Shown: positions 35,993-44,993, counted from the stretch's first letter. The stretch is DNA of 64,000 nt from Alkalicoccobacillus gibsonii (GCF_016798245.1 NZ_JAEUZA010000001.1:46221-110220); one strand, 5' to 3'. Translations and numbers: made by a program. The notes: a model not told the origin generated them from the sequence alone.

Positions 35993-36853
35993 ATGACGTA
36001 TACATTTTTAGCAGTAAACATTGATGGTGCACTACTCAGATCAAACTCAAAATTAAGTAAATCCACCAGGCAGTCGATGGATTACTTAACAAAAAAAGGA
36101 GTAGACATTGCCTTAGTCACATCTAGACCTTATCTATCTGCTCAAAAAATTGCTAAGAGCTTAAAAATTGATGGATACTTAATTGCACACGATGGAGCTT
36201 ATGTGAGTGAGACCAAAAAGAAAAAGCTCATGTCTAAAGAGATTCCAGAAGCAAGTGTTATGAACATGATGGAAGCTCTTGAACGCTTTCGCTGCCGTAC
36301 CCATTTAATGTATGAAACACATGCTGTTACGAGTAAAGAAAAGCAAAAGAATCAGCTCATCGCAAAGATGACATTAGGTGCAACCGATCAACTATACTAT
36401 CCGTTAACGTACGTTGATTCGTTATATAATTATGTAATGGATGAGGGTCAAGGACCTTTAACGATGCAAATCCAATTTGAATCCTCAATTCAAAGAAAAC
36501 AGGCACTCGACTTATTAACTGAACAAAACGAGGACGTGCGAGTGAAGCGCCTTGGTAAAGATCGTTTATCCATCGTTTCATCTGATGTATCAAAAGCAAA
36601 AGCTCTTCAATGGCTTTGCCACCGTAAAGGTGTAAGCAACGAGGAATTAATTACAATTGGTGCTTTTGAAGAAGACATTGAAATGATGCAAATGGCAGGA
36701 CTTGGTGTGGCGATGGGAAATGCACCAAAACCACTAAAAGATAAAGCGAACTGGATTACGCGCTCTGTAGATGAGGATGGGGTGTCGTATATGATACATG
36801 AAGTATTCAGAAAGCAGCTTCGCATTAACCTAGATCGACACAGTCTCAAATAA
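35993..36853 (+). CDS. yhaX: Cof-type HAD-superfamily protein (YhaX-like)
   Basis: 286 residues, HAD fold with a Cof-type cap. Motif II (LVTSRP), Lys (KRLGKDRLSI region) and motif IV (GAFEEDIEMMQMAGLGVAMGNA) are visible. In motif I the usual DxDGT reads NIDGA (VNIDGALL, residues 8-15): the nucleophilic Asp is Asn and the Thr is Ala, so phosphatase activity may be lost or altered. YhaX of B. subtilis is a sporulation-period protein of similar length. The ATG follows GAGGGGAAGAAGG. Confidence 0.82.
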   Translation: MTYTFLAVNIDGALLRSNSKLSKSTRQSMDYLTKKGVDIALVTSRPYLSAQKIAKSLKIDGYLIAHDGAYVSETKKKKLMSKEIPEASVMNMMEALERFRCRTHLMYETHAVTSKEKQKNQLIAKMTLGATDQLYYPLTYVDSLYNYVMDEGQGPLTMQIQFESSIQRKQALDLLTEQNEDVRVKRLGKDRLSIVSSDVSKAKALQWLCHRKGVSNEELITIGAFEEDIEMMQMAGLGVAMGNAPKPLKDKANWITRSVDEDGVSYMIHEVFRKQLRINLDRHSLK

Positions 36854-36869
36854 GAGACTGTTTTTTTTC
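36840..36869 (+). terminator. Terminator after yhaX
   Basis: ACAGTCTC pairs with GAGACTGT across the stop codon, followed by eight T residues. Confidence 0.85.
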
Positions 36870-36934
36870 TGAGTATGTTCGAATGCACCAATTGGGCATG
36901 GGTGAATAGACTAAGAAAAAAGGAGGCGATTGCC

Positions 36935-37300
36935 ATGGATCAGCAAGCTACTTATCAGCAGCAAATGAAAGAAATGTGTGAGCAACATATGAATCAAGCC
37001 GTGACCATGCAAGCGAATGGAATGAATTATGAAGGTGTCGTTGAAATGGTTGATGACAACCATGTCTACATGATGGTGCCAGTAGATGAGCAAGGGCAAT
37101 TTATGAGTATGTATGAAGTGATGGCCGGAATGCAGCAGGAGCAGCAACAGCAACAGATGATGAATGGGCAAGAACGGTATGGCTATCCATATCAGCCTTA
37201 CTATCCGGGATATTATCCATACTATCCACGCCCACGTCCATACGGCTGGAGACGCCTCGTATTCCCACTAGCGGCGTTGACGGCATTGGCTATTTTATAG
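36935..37300 (+). CDS. Gln-rich protein with Tyr/Pro-rich tail
   Basis: 121 residues. The N-terminal part contains a small folded segment (ANGMNYEGVVEMVDDNHVYMMVPV), then a Gln/Met run and a Tyr/Pro tail (YGYPYQPYYPGYYPYYPRPR) ending in a short hydrophobic segment. The composition recalls spore-coat or surface proteins of bacilli, but no family is recognised. ATG 36935 follows AAAAGGAGGCG. A strong terminator follows, then repeat array B. Confidence 0.65.
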   Translation: MDQQATYQQQMKEMCEQHMNQAVTMQANGMNYEGVVEMVDDNHVYMMVPVDEQGQFMSMYEVMAGMQQEQQQQQMMNGQERYGYPYQPYYPGYYPYYPRPRPYGWRRLVFPLAALTALAIL

Positions 37301-37318
37301 AGATGATGGGAAAAGGGA

Positions 37319-37343
37319 AAACCAGCCGGGGGCTGGTTTTTTT
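37319..37343 (+). terminator. Terminator
   Basis: AACCAGCC pairs with GGCTGGTT, followed by seven T residues. Confidence 0.85.
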
Positions 37344-37417
37344 GTGGTGGGTGGGGGCGGAGAGTAGATGTGGGGAAGGAATCTCAGTGAGAGAGGCGGA
37401 ACAACAGAGGGAGTGTT

Positions 37418-37970
37418 GGAATCGACGGGGAGAGTGGGGAATCAACGAAGAGAGGATGGAATCGATGGAGAGAAGGTGGAATCGACGGAGAGAGTGCGGA
37501 ATCGACGAAGAGAGGATGGAATCGACGGAGAGAGGATGAAATCGACGAAGAGAGGATGAAATCGACGGAGAGAGGATGGAATCGATGGAGAGAAGGTGGA
37601 ATCGACGGAGAGAGTGCGGAATCGACGAAGAGAGGACGGAATCGACGAAGAGAGGACGGAATCGACGAAGAGAGGATGGAATCGATGGAGAGAAGGTGGA
37701 ATCGACGGAGAGGAGTTGGAATCGACGAAGAGAGGATGAAATCGACGGAGAGAGGATGAAATCGACGAAGAGAGGATGGAATCGATGGAGAGAAGGTGGA
37801 ATCGACGGAGAGAGTGCGGAATCGACGAAGAGAGGACGGAATCGACGAAGAGAGGATGGAATCGATGGAGAGAAGGTGGAATCGACGGAGAGAGTGCGGA
37901 ATCGACGAAGAGGGGTTGGAATCGACGAAGAGGGGTTGGAATCGACGAAGAGAGGACGGAATCGTAAAGT
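37418..37970 (+). repeat. 20-bp tandem repeat array B (27 complete units)
   Basis: Twenty-seven units of 20 bp run in perfect register from 37418 to 37957, with a degenerate unit at each side (one near 37398). No unit has an indel. The unit is as in array A. A unit containing ATCGATGGAGAGAAGGTGG recurs at 37458, 37578, 37678, 37778 and 37858, so longer blocks of 80-120 bp have been duplicated. Purines lie on the plus strand. Open frames here on both strands are by-products of the repeat. The array stops 17 bp from the NERD gene's stop codon. Confidence 0.96.
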
Positions 37971-37986
37971 GAAAAGCACATGAATT

Positions 37987-38943
37987 TTAATCAAGTAAAG
38001 TAAAGGGCAAAGGGATATGGTACACATGTCCTCTGTTTTTACCAGTAGTATGCAGGTTAAGTTGATTAAGGTGATACTTAGTAGCAGAAGGACTTTCAAT
38101 TCCGAGAAAATAACGAGCTTGCTCGTTTGTAATCGTGGGGCCAAAGAGCAGGGCATAGTCTTGCAGAGTGGGAATGTGTGCGGAGTTAGATTGATGTGCA
38201 CAATGTGAGCAGGTCCACTTGCGGTAGCGAGGCTCGCGCGCCATTTTAAGTTTGTTACATTTGGGGCAGTGGACGCCGGGACGTATGGCAGCTGGATGTA
38301 CATTATATTTTTGCAAAAGCTTGAGCTGAGGTGGTTGATGAAACTTTTTTAGTCCAGTGGCCAGTTGGTTCATTTGAATTCTGGTCAAACATTCTTTCCT
38401 TGTACTTTGTACATACTGGCTGAGCTTAGAAGGCAAAGCCTCTGCATGGATCACTTTGTGAGAAGAGGTATTCAAAATGGTTTGGGGTGAGCTGTACACA
38501 ACAAAGTAGCTGATGGGGAGAGTCGGCCAGCCTTGCCTAATGAGAAATTGTTCTAGTTCAATTTTTTGACGCGAGGCCTGCAGGAGCGGATTGGGTATTC
38601 GCTCTTCCACTTGATGAAGGGTTCGCAACACTTGATGATTTTCATCGTTAAACGTAATTCTTCCTTGATAATTTTTTACTTCTAATATCACCAATCCATA
38701 CTTGGAAAGTAAAAGCGTATCAAGTTGAAAGTAAGTATAAGCGTCTGTAGATAACCTTAGATCATGCAGAATCAGAAGATCATCAAGCTGGTTTAAATAA
38801 TAATCAAGCGAGCGTTCTCCGCTATAACCACTTTTCCACTTTTTAAGGTCAGCCTCAACCATTTCATTTGGATTAACTACCCTTCGCATTAGGGCTTCAA
38901 GTCCCAATAACTGCAGGGGGACTCCTCGTGTTTTAATATTCAT
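37987..38943 (-). CDS. NERD-domain (nuclease-related) protein
   Basis: 318 residues. The NERD core occupies roughly 30-150: GYSGERSLDYYLNQL, then DTLLLSKYGLVILEVKNYQG with the Glu-x-Lys of the PD-(D/E)XK-like fold. A zinc-ribbon follows (CPKCNKLKMAREPRYRKWTC and CSHC, near 220-250), then a C-terminal helical domain. NERD proteins are inferred nucleases of unknown role. The ribosome site AAAGGAGG is 13 bases before the ATG, longer than usual. The 3' end abuts repeat array B. Confidence 0.82.
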   Translation of the reverse strand: MNIKTRGVPLQLLGLEALMRRVVNPNEMVEADLKKWKSGYSGERSLDYYLNQLDDLLILHDLRLSTDAYTYFQLDTLLLSKYGLVILEVKNYQGRITFNDENHQVLRTLHQVEERIPNPLLQASRQKIELEQFLIRQGWPTLPISYFVVYSSPQTILNTSSHKVIHAEALPSKLSQYVQSTRKECLTRIQMNQLATGLKKFHQPPQLKLLQKYNVHPAAIRPGVHCPKCNKLKMAREPRYRKWTCSHCAHQSNSAHIPTLQDYALLFGPTITNEQARYFLGIESPSATKYHLNQLNLHTTGKNRGHVYHIPLPFTLLD

Positions 38944-39151
38944 TTAGCCAGTCATTCCTCCTTTCAACAAATTCTTCTGCAGAAACACCAGAGTTTCCTT
39001 CTAAACCGCGCATGGTTCATGTAAATGTTGTGAATAATTACGTAAAACATCATCGAAACTCGCGATCATTGGGTGAATGGGTTAAAATAGGTAGATATAG
39101 CTATTATATGATTAAATGATATGATGTTTGTTGAAAAAGGAGGACATAAAC

Positions 39152-39835
39152 ATGGAACAATATTTGGTGTACCTTGTAGAAGATGAAGAAAATTTATCAG
39201 CTGTACTTCGAGCTTATTTAGAGAAAGAAAACTGGAGTGTAAAGGTGTTTGATAACGGAAATGACGCTCTTGATGCGATTGAGGACAAGCCTCATTTGTG
39301 GATTTTAGATATTATGCTACCTGGTACAGATGGGTATCAGTTACTAAAAGCAATTAAAGAAAAAGAGGATCGTCCGGTTATCTTCATTTCAGCTCGTGAT
39401 CAGGATCTTGATCGTGTGTTAGGACTTGAAATGGGTAGTGATGATTATCTTTCTAAACCATTCTTGCCGCAAGAGTTAATTATTCGTGCGAAAAAGATTC
39501 TTAATCGCATCTATGGCACGTCCACACAGGAACAGAAAAAGATTGAGCTTAATCAATATTTGATTGATCCAATTGGACGTACGGTTACCGATACATTAGC
39601 TACTGGTGAAGAGCTCGTAGACTTAACAACAAAAGAAATGGACTTAATTCTTCTTTTAACAGGGGATATTGGTAAAGCATTCTCTCGTGAGAAGATCATT
39701 GAGTTTGTTTGGGGTGAGAATTACTTCGGTTCTGAACGTGCTGTTGATGATGTCGTTCGTCGAGTTCGTAAAAAAATGAATCGAATTCATCTTGAAACAC
39801 TTTACGGATACGGGTACAGGATCCTATCCTCATGA
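39152..39835 (+). CDS. cssR: Secretion-stress response regulator CssR
   Basis: 227 residues, OmpR family. The receiver domain has acidic residues in YLVEDEE, the phosphoacceptor Asp in WILDIMLPGTDGY and Lys in LSKPF; the C-terminal winged helix ends in TLYGYGYRILSS. It closely resembles B. subtilis CssR, which activates htrA/htrB quality-control proteases when secreted proteins misfold. ATG 39152 follows AAAAAGGAGG. It overlaps cssS by 4 bp. Confidence 0.85.
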   Translation: MEQYLVYLVEDEENLSAVLRAYLEKENWSVKVFDNGNDALDAIEDKPHLWILDIMLPGTDGYQLLKAIKEKEDRPVIFISARDQDLDRVLGLEMGSDDYLSKPFLPQELIIRAKKILNRIYGTSTQEQKKIELNQYLIDPIGRTVTDTLATGEELVDLTTKEMDLILLLTGDIGKAFSREKIIEFVWGENYFGSERAVDDVVRRVRKKMNRIHLETLYGYGYRILSS

Positions 39836-41253
39836 TAAAAGTTAATCTGACACAGCGGATTTGGCTTGCCTTTATATCGCTTATTCTGCTGGTTGGACTA
39901 TCTATTGCGATTGTTTATCCATTATCGATAAAAGGAACGTTAACGGAAGAAACCTATCGAATGATTGAGCAAATTCAGGCTCAAAATATTAACAGTCCTA
40001 CGGATTTTAATCCTCCAGCGAATCAGTATGAATTTATTGACGCACAAAATCAGTCAAGAGCTGTAAGTCATTTTGTTTATCCTGAATCCATTAGTCAGCA
40101 ATATGGTTCACCACCACCTAATGAATTATATGTGGAAATGGTCACAAATGCTGTGAATCAAGAGCCACAGCGTGGCAGATACGAGATTCAATTTGGTGAT
40201 GCCACGATCTTTTATGTAATTAGTCAGGTAAAGAACCCTGAAACAAATGAGTCTGGTTATTTAATTTCATATATGTTTGATGAATATCGAAATTCGATGG
40301 TTGATCGTTTATGGGAACGACTTCTTTATTTATTAATGTTAACGAGTGTCTTGGCCCTGTTACCAGCAATTTGGTTGAAGTATTACTTACAGCAGCCTTT
40401 AACGATTTTAGGAAATCACCTTGATCAAATTGCAAACAGAGATTGGCAGGAGCCTCTTCAACTTGAAGGTGATGAAGACTTTGAACGATTGTCTACTCAG
40501 TTTGAGCGAATGCGATCTAACTTAAATAGCTATGACCGAGCACAGAAGACATTTATCCAGCATACGTCGCATGAGTTAAAAACACCAATTATGGTGATAA
40601 AAAGCTATGCCCAATCCGTTAAGGACGGAATTATGCCTAAGGAAAGTCTAGAGCAAACGATGGAAGTCATTACAGAAGAAGCGAATCGCATGGAGCGACG
40701 AGTGATCGAAATGCTCTATTTTACAAAGCTTGAACAGATGAAACAAAATCAACTGAATCGAAGTAACTTTGCGTTCGGTAGTCTGGCTTATCAGATTGAA
40801 GAGCGTTTCCGTTATCAGCGTGAGGATGTAACCATTCATGTTGTCTCTCCAGAGGTCGAAATAAATGGAGACTTAGATCAGCTTGAAGTCCTCCTTGAAA
40901 ACTTAGTTGAAAATGCTTTGCGTTATGCAGATAACAACATCTGGATTTCGGCAGAACCATATACAACAGGTGTTACCATTAGTGTCGAGAACGACGGTGA
41001 GCCGATTGATGACAATGAGATTAAAGAATTGTTTAAGCCATTTTACAAAGGAAACAAAGGAAAGTTTGGACTTGGATTGGCGATTGTGAAACAGATTGCA
41101 GAACTCCACCATGGATCACCTCGGGTTGAAAATACAGACAAAGGTGTTCGCTTTGTAATTACCATCCCTAATGAGACGTATGAAGAGTTAGTGGATTCAG
41201 CAACAAAGCCTAAGAAAAGAGATCGTAAAAAAGAGAAAAAGTCAGATCAGTAA
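39832..41253 (+). CDS. cssS: Secretion-stress sensor kinase CssS
   Basis: 473 residues: a first transmembrane helix (about 9-29), an extracytoplasmic loop of about 130 residues, a second helix near 165-183, HAMP, the phosphorylated His in HTSHELKTPI, the N box ENLVENALRYADN and G box FGLGLAIVKQIAELH. It overlaps cssR by an ATGA. The sensory loop should detect misfolded exoproteins at the membrane surface. The setting beside yhaM-prsA-scoC-ecs supports a role in secretion stress. The C-terminus is Lys-rich. Confidence 0.85.
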   Translation: MIKVNLTQRIWLAFISLILLVGLSIAIVYPLSIKGTLTEETYRMIEQIQAQNINSPTDFNPPANQYEFIDAQNQSRAVSHFVYPESISQQYGSPPPNELYVEMVTNAVNQEPQRGRYEIQFGDATIFYVISQVKNPETNESGYLISYMFDEYRNSMVDRLWERLLYLLMLTSVLALLPAIWLKYYLQQPLTILGNHLDQIANRDWQEPLQLEGDEDFERLSTQFERMRSNLNSYDRAQKTFIQHTSHELKTPIMVIKSYAQSVKDGIMPKESLEQTMEVITEEANRMERRVIEMLYFTKLEQMKQNQLNRSNFAFGSLAYQIEERFRYQREDVTIHVVSPEVEINGDLDQLEVLLENLVENALRYADNNIWISAEPYTTGVTISVENDGEPIDDNEIKELFKPFYKGNKGKFGLGLAIVKQIAELHHGSPRVENTDKGVRFVITIPNETYEELVDSATKPKKRDRKKEKKSDQ

Positions 41254-41254
41254 G

Positions 41255-41287
41255 AAGACCAAGGCATTGTTGCTTTGGTCTTTTCTA
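41255..41287 (+). terminator. Terminator after cssRS
   Basis: AGACCAA pairs with TTGGTCT around a 12-base loop, followed by TTTC. Confidence 0.65.
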
Positions 41288-41358
41288 GTATTTTTGGTGT
41301 AATGAGTGGTAGATGGTATGGTATACTGACGTTGATGACAAGTTAAAGAGGTGACGGA

Positions 41359-42324
41359 ATGAGCAAAGGAATACGAAATTATCAGGTCGGAGAAAAGGTG
41401 GAGAGTTATTTTCTAATTAAGTCTTCTACAAAAAGCATTGCAAGTAACAGCAAGCCTTTTTTGACGTTAATTTTGAGTGATAAGACCGGTGATATTGAAA
41501 CAAAGCTCTGGGGTGCCTCACCTGATGATGAAGCAGCTTACGCAAGTAGAGCTTTAATCTATGTGCAAGGAGATCTAATCGATTATCGAGGACGCAATCA
41601 ATTGAAACTATCAAGCATTCGCCCTGTTTCAGCACTTGATAATGTGAAGATCAGTGATTTTGTTCGCTCAGCCCCTATTTCATCTGAGGATATGCATGAA
41701 GAAATCACTCAATTTATCTTTGAAATGAAAAATCCTAATATACAACGAATTACAAGACACCTAGTTAAGAAGTATCAGCAGGAATTCTTAGAATCTCCGG
41801 CCGCTACCAGAAATCATCATGAATTCGTTTCGGGTCTAGCCTACCATGTGGTGTCGATGCTAAGACTAGCAAAAAATCTATCGGAGCTTTATCCAAGTTT
41901 AGATACCGATCTACTATATGCAGGTGTCATTCTGCACGACTTAGGCAAGGTTCGCGAATTATCCGGACCAATTGATACGAGCTATACCTTAGAAGGTAAG
42001 CTGCTAGGTCATATTTCTATCGTTTCAAATGAAATTGATGCTGCAGCCAGAGAGCTTAAAATTGAAGGCGAAGAAGTGACTGTGCTTCAGCATCTGGTTT
42101 TAAGTCACCATGGTAAAGGCGAGTGGGGAAGCCCTAAGGTTCCAATTATTCGAGAAGCAGAAGTCTTACATCTAATTGATAATGTGGATGCAAAGATTAA
42201 TATGATGGACCGGGCTCTCGATCGAGTGATGCCAGGGACATTTTCTGAACGAGTGATGCCTCTAGAGAATCGTAGCTTCTACAAGCCCAGCTTTCAAGAG
42301 CCTCCAGTAGACGAAAATAGCTAG
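41359..42324 (+). CDS. yhaM: 3'-5' exoribonuclease YhaM
   Basis: 321 residues. An N-terminal OB-fold nucleic-acid-binding domain ([21 protein letters not shown]) precedes an HD domain with the metal ligands H..HD..D ([19 protein letters not shown] and [12 protein letters not shown]). YhaM degrades RNA and single-stranded DNA 3' to 5'. The ATG follows AGAGGTG. yhaL and prsA follow in the order known from B. subtilis. Confidence 0.93.
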   Translation: MSKGIRNYQVGEKVESYFLIKSSTKSIASNSKPFLTLILSDKTGDIETKLWGASPDDEAAYASRALIYVQGDLIDYRGRNQLKLSSIRPVSALDNVKISDFVRSAPISSEDMHEEITQFIFEMKNPNIQRITRHLVKKYQQEFLESPAATRNHHEFVSGLAYHVVSMLRLAKNLSELYPSLDTDLLYAGVILHDLGKVRELSGPIDTSYTLEGKLLGHISIVSNEIDAAARELKIEGEEVTVLQHLVLSHHGKGEWGSPKVPIIREAEVLHLIDNVDAKINMMDRALDRVMPGTFSERVMPLENRSFYKPSFQEPPVDENS

Positions 42325-42385
42325 TTCTATTTTATTTCTTCTCTCATAGAATCTATTAAGTAGACAAGCGGGGGGAGAAAGCCAA

Positions 42386-42658
42386 ATGAGTGAACAGTTA
42401 AAACAAAGACTAGCCATCGCTTTTTTAGTTGTTTTAGTGGTTGTATTTATCGCGACTCAAACAGATGTGCTATCCATTCTTGCGCAAGAACCTTGGTGGG
42501 TATACGCTGTTATGCTCGGTGTTGTGATTAGTGGATATTTTAGCCTTAAATATCTTCTTGAAGATAAGCGACAGGAGCAAGCGTGGATCGAGCAAGAAGG
42601 TCATGTGTATATGGAACGTTTAGAAGAAGCGAGACAGAAGAAAGAAAGTAAATCGTAA
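42386..42658 (+). CDS. yhaL: Sporulation-associated membrane protein YhaL
   Basis: 90 residues with two hydrophobic segments (about 9-27 and 38-57) and a charged C-terminal helix ending in EEARQKKESKS. The position between yhaM and prsA, together with the size, identifies it as YhaL, a small protein linked to sporulation in B. subtilis; mechanism unknown. The ATG follows GGGGGGAGA. Confidence 0.82.
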   Translation: MSEQLKQRLAIAFLVVLVVVFIATQTDVLSILAQEPWWVYAVMLGVVISGYFSLKYLLEDKRQEQAWIEQEGHVYMERLEEARQKKESKS

Positions 42659-42691
42659 CAAAAAAGGATGCCATTGGCATCCTTTTTTTAT
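42659..42691. terminator. Bidirectional terminator between yhaL and prsA
   Basis: AAAAAGGATGCC and GGCATCCTTTTT form a perfect stem with a 3-base loop, with A and T runs on both sides. Confidence 0.85.
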
Positions 42692-43633
42692 TTATCCTTG
42701 TGCTTCTTCTTCCTCATCAGTTGGCTCTTCTTCGGTTTGCTCAAATGGAGTCAGCAAATCCTCAAAACGTGAATCTTCAATTTTAATATCAGATTCTTTT
42801 ACGAGATCTGAGAAGACGTCAGCAGATGATTTAGACTTTTGCTGAATCAACGTTTGTTCAATGTCATCCGCATAATCCTCGTATGAATCACGACGCTCTA
42901 ACACCTGAATAATGTGATAGCCAAAGTCTGATTTAATTGGCTCACTAATTTCATCAATATCTAACGAGAAAGCTGCTTCGTCAAATTCAGGAACCATCTG
43001 ACCTTCTGGGAAAAAGCCAAGATCTCCTCCGCTAACAGCAGATGCTGAATCTGTTGACTTTTCTTCGGCAAGCTCAGCGAAGTCAGCACCATCATCTAAT
43101 TGTGCCTTAATATCATTCGCTTCATCCTCATCTTCTACTAAGATGTGACGAGCGTGAACCTGTGTAGGATAGCTCTCTTCTTGATCTTCATACAGTTGTT
43201 TCTTCTCTTCCTCAGTCACTTCTACACCTTCGGAAGACAGTTTTTCAATGACAAGCTGAGGTTTAACAAATTCGTTAACTAGATCTTCCTTTGATTCAAG
43301 ATCTACTTGGCCTTGAAGTTGAGCGGTAATAGCATTTAATAAATCCTCATCCGATTCTACACCAAAGTTTTCTTTAAACTCATCAATTTCTTGATCAATT
43401 TCTTCTTCTGTTATGCCAATTTCATCAGCTTTATCATTTAATAGTTGAAGCTGGATTAGAGAAAGCAAATTTTGTTCGCCGGCCGTTTCTTTTAGTGATT
43501 CAATGAACTCAGCCTCAGTAATATCTGTACCATTCACCGTAACTACGGCATCCTCTGGGGCAGCTTCGTTATTACAAGCTGAAAAAACTGCAATACTTGC
43601 CAATCCTGCAATCGCTACAATCGTTTTTTTCAT
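42692..43633 (-). CDS. prsA: Extracytoplasmic foldase lipoprotein PrsA
   Basis: 313 residues. A lipoprotein signal ends in VFSAC (Cys about residue 20). The central parvulin PPIase domain runs from [21 protein letters not shown] to [13 protein letters not shown], with [19 protein letters not shown]. PrsA folds exported proteins at the outer face of the membrane and is essential or near-essential in bacilli. The protein is very acidic, as expected for an exported domain of an alkaliphile. ATG 43633 follows TGAGGAG. Confidence 0.95.
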   Translation of the reverse strand: MKKTIVAIAGLASIAVFSACNNEAAPEDAVVTVNGTDITEAEFIESLKETAGEQNLLSLIQLQLLNDKADEIGITEEEIDQEIDEFKENFGVESDEDLLNAITAQLQGQVDLESKEDLVNEFVKPQLVIEKLSSEGVEVTEEEKKQLYEDQEESYPTQVHARHILVEDEDEANDIKAQLDDGADFAELAEEKSTDSASAVSGGDLGFFPEGQMVPEFDEAAFSLDIDEISEPIKSDFGYHIIQVLERRDSYEDYADDIEQTLIQQKSKSSADVFSDLVKESDIKIEDSRFEDLLTPFEQTEEEPTDEEEEAQG

Positions 43634-43787
43634 ACGTACACTCCTCAAAGTTGTAATCACATCACATATGGCTAACTTGTCCAATGTAGATCAGCCATCA
43701 ACACAACCCTTACTATACCATATTGAGGATATGAATAGAAAGTCATTCCAAAAAAACGACGTTGGGCAAAAAAGGCTTTAGCCCAGT

Positions 43788-43814
43788 ACCAATTTTGTCG
43801 TAGTGCATAGTATA
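43788..43814 (+). promoter_or_regulatory. Candidate sigma-K promoter of the YjcZ-type gene
   Basis: AC (43788-43789), 16 bp, CATAGTATA (43806-43814) fits the sigma-K pattern AC-N16-17-CATANNNTA. Confidence 0.4.
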
Positions 43815-43881
43815 CATTAACAAAGCGCATGAAGTTCACTTGCTTCATGATGCTTTCTAAAGAATAAAGGAGGCGTTCATT

Positions 43882-43965
43882 ATGTCTGGTTACAATAATG
43901 GTTTTGCGTTAATCGTGGTGCTATTTATTCTTTTAGTGATCATTGGAGCTTCTTGGGTATACTAA
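43882..43965 (+). CDS. YjcZ-family sporulation peptide
   Basis: 27 residues: a short Gly/Asn head (MSGYNNGF), then one hydrophobic helix (ALIVVLFILLVIIGASWVY). This is the YjcZ/YhaJ-type pattern found in spore-formers, often in several copies. AAAGGAGG precedes the ATG by 8 bases and a very strong terminator follows, so a dedicated transcript is likely. Confidence 0.85.
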   Translation: MSGYNNGFALIVVLFILLVIIGASWVY

Positions 43966-43978
43966 GTTAGAATCTAGA

Positions 43979-44010
43979 AAAGGTGAGGGGTTGCCCCCCT
44001 CACCTTTTTA
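43979..44010 (+). terminator. Terminator after the YjcZ-type gene
   Basis: AAAGGTGAGGGG pairs with CCCCTCACCTTT, followed by TT. It overlaps the stop codon of the convergent small gene. Confidence 0.85.
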
Positions 44011-44187
44011 AGTGAAAAACAGTTTTACATACGTAGATGTCAAAAGAATCGTTAGACATATATTTGTTACGCGAAACACTTTCGCCTGTTTTTCGGTCGG
44101 AACTTCTCTTCTTGCACAGAATGCATCTGCCATCGTGTTAATGATGTAAAGAATAAAGACCGCAAACATTATAAGAGGGAAGAGCAT
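44008..44187 (-). CDS. Small membrane protein, two helices
   Basis: 59 residues. A first hydrophobic segment (FPLIMFAVFILYIINTM) and a second (NICLTILLTSTYVKLFF) flank a charged loop with RREVPTEKQ. ACAGGAGG precedes the ATG by 7 bases on the minus strand. No family is recognised; the location corresponds to the yhaI/yhaJ neighbourhood of B. subtilis. Confidence 0.7.
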   Translation of the reverse strand: MLFPLIMFAVFILYIINTMADAFCARREVPTEKQAKVFRVTNICLTILLTSTYVKLFFT

Positions 44188-44358
44188 AAGACTGCCTCCT
44201 GTTAACCTTGTATTATCTTAAACTTTATCAAAAAAGTTAAGAAAAAGATAGAAAAACGATCAAACTTCTCTAGTTTTCTATTACCCAAAGCATATGGACA
44301 AGCCTTTACACGGTGTCCGAACTACCCGTATCATAAAAGAGGAAGGGTGGTTGAAGGA

Positions 44359-44943
44359 ATGATAAAAAATAAATGGAAAGTAGCGTTTGTTGTTCTAGCT
44401 GTAATAGTCGTCATTGCTGTTATTACATTGTTTATTAGTCTGAGGTCCATTTTACCAGAGGCTGAAGAAGTGCCATATACCGAAAGTGAGAGAACAAATG
44501 AGCAAGGCCTCGTAGAAATTCGGTCAACAAAAGCACAACTAAATGAACTGATCCTGGAAGCAACAAGTGAATTTCAAGAAGAAACGCCATACACAGTTGA
44601 GCTTTTATCAGACACAGTTAAATTTCAGTCAACGTTTCGTCTTTTAGGTCAATCAATCCCGGTCACCATCAATTTTGATCCTGAGGTAGCGGCTAACGGA
44701 GATTTACTCCTGCACGCAGATTCTCTATCATTCGGATTCTTAACGATTCCATCTGAACAAGCCATGCAGCTGATGAAAAGTCATACAGAGTTACCAGATT
44801 GGATTGTCGTTCATCCATCAGATTCGTTGATCGAGGTGCAACTAACAAATGCGCACTTTGATGATCTATATTCATTTAGAGTCATTGACTTTGACTTAGC
44901 TCGTGATGAAATTCAAGTAGAAATGTTTATAAACAGGGATTAA
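44359..44943 (+). CDS. YpmS-family membrane-anchored protein (DUF2140)
   Basis: 194 residues: an N-terminal transmembrane anchor (about 6-27) and an extracytoplasmic domain with LGQSIPVTINFDPEVAANGDLLL and LPDWIVVHPSDSLIEVQL, as in YpmS/DUF2140 proteins. The function is unknown. I prefer ATG 44359 (after GAGGAAGGG) to GTG 44347, which overlaps that site. It shares a terminator with scoC. Confidence 0.75.
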   Translation: MIKNKWKVAFVVLAVIVVIAVITLFISLRSILPEAEEVPYTESERTNEQGLVEIRSTKAQLNELILEATSEFQEETPYTVELLSDTVKFQSTFRLLGQSIPVTINFDPEVAANGDLLLHADSLSFGFLTIPSEQAMQLMKSHTELPDWIVVHPSDSLIEVQLTNAHFDDLYSFRVIDFDLARDEIQVEMFINRD

Positions 44944-44949
44944 ATAGAG

Positions 44950-44993
44950 GGGCTAGAAACAATTGTACATGTTGTTTCTAGCCTATGTTTTTG
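44950..44993. terminator. Bidirectional terminator between ypmS-like gene and scoC
   Basis: A perfect 12-bp stem GGCTAGAAACAA / TTGTTTCTAGCC, followed by TATGTTTTTG. Confidence 0.75.

Noticed and set aside
37290-38303. 337-residue minus-strand frame across array B and the NERD gene
   Set aside because: It overlaps the NERD coding sequence in another frame and consists mainly of repeat; no ribosome site.
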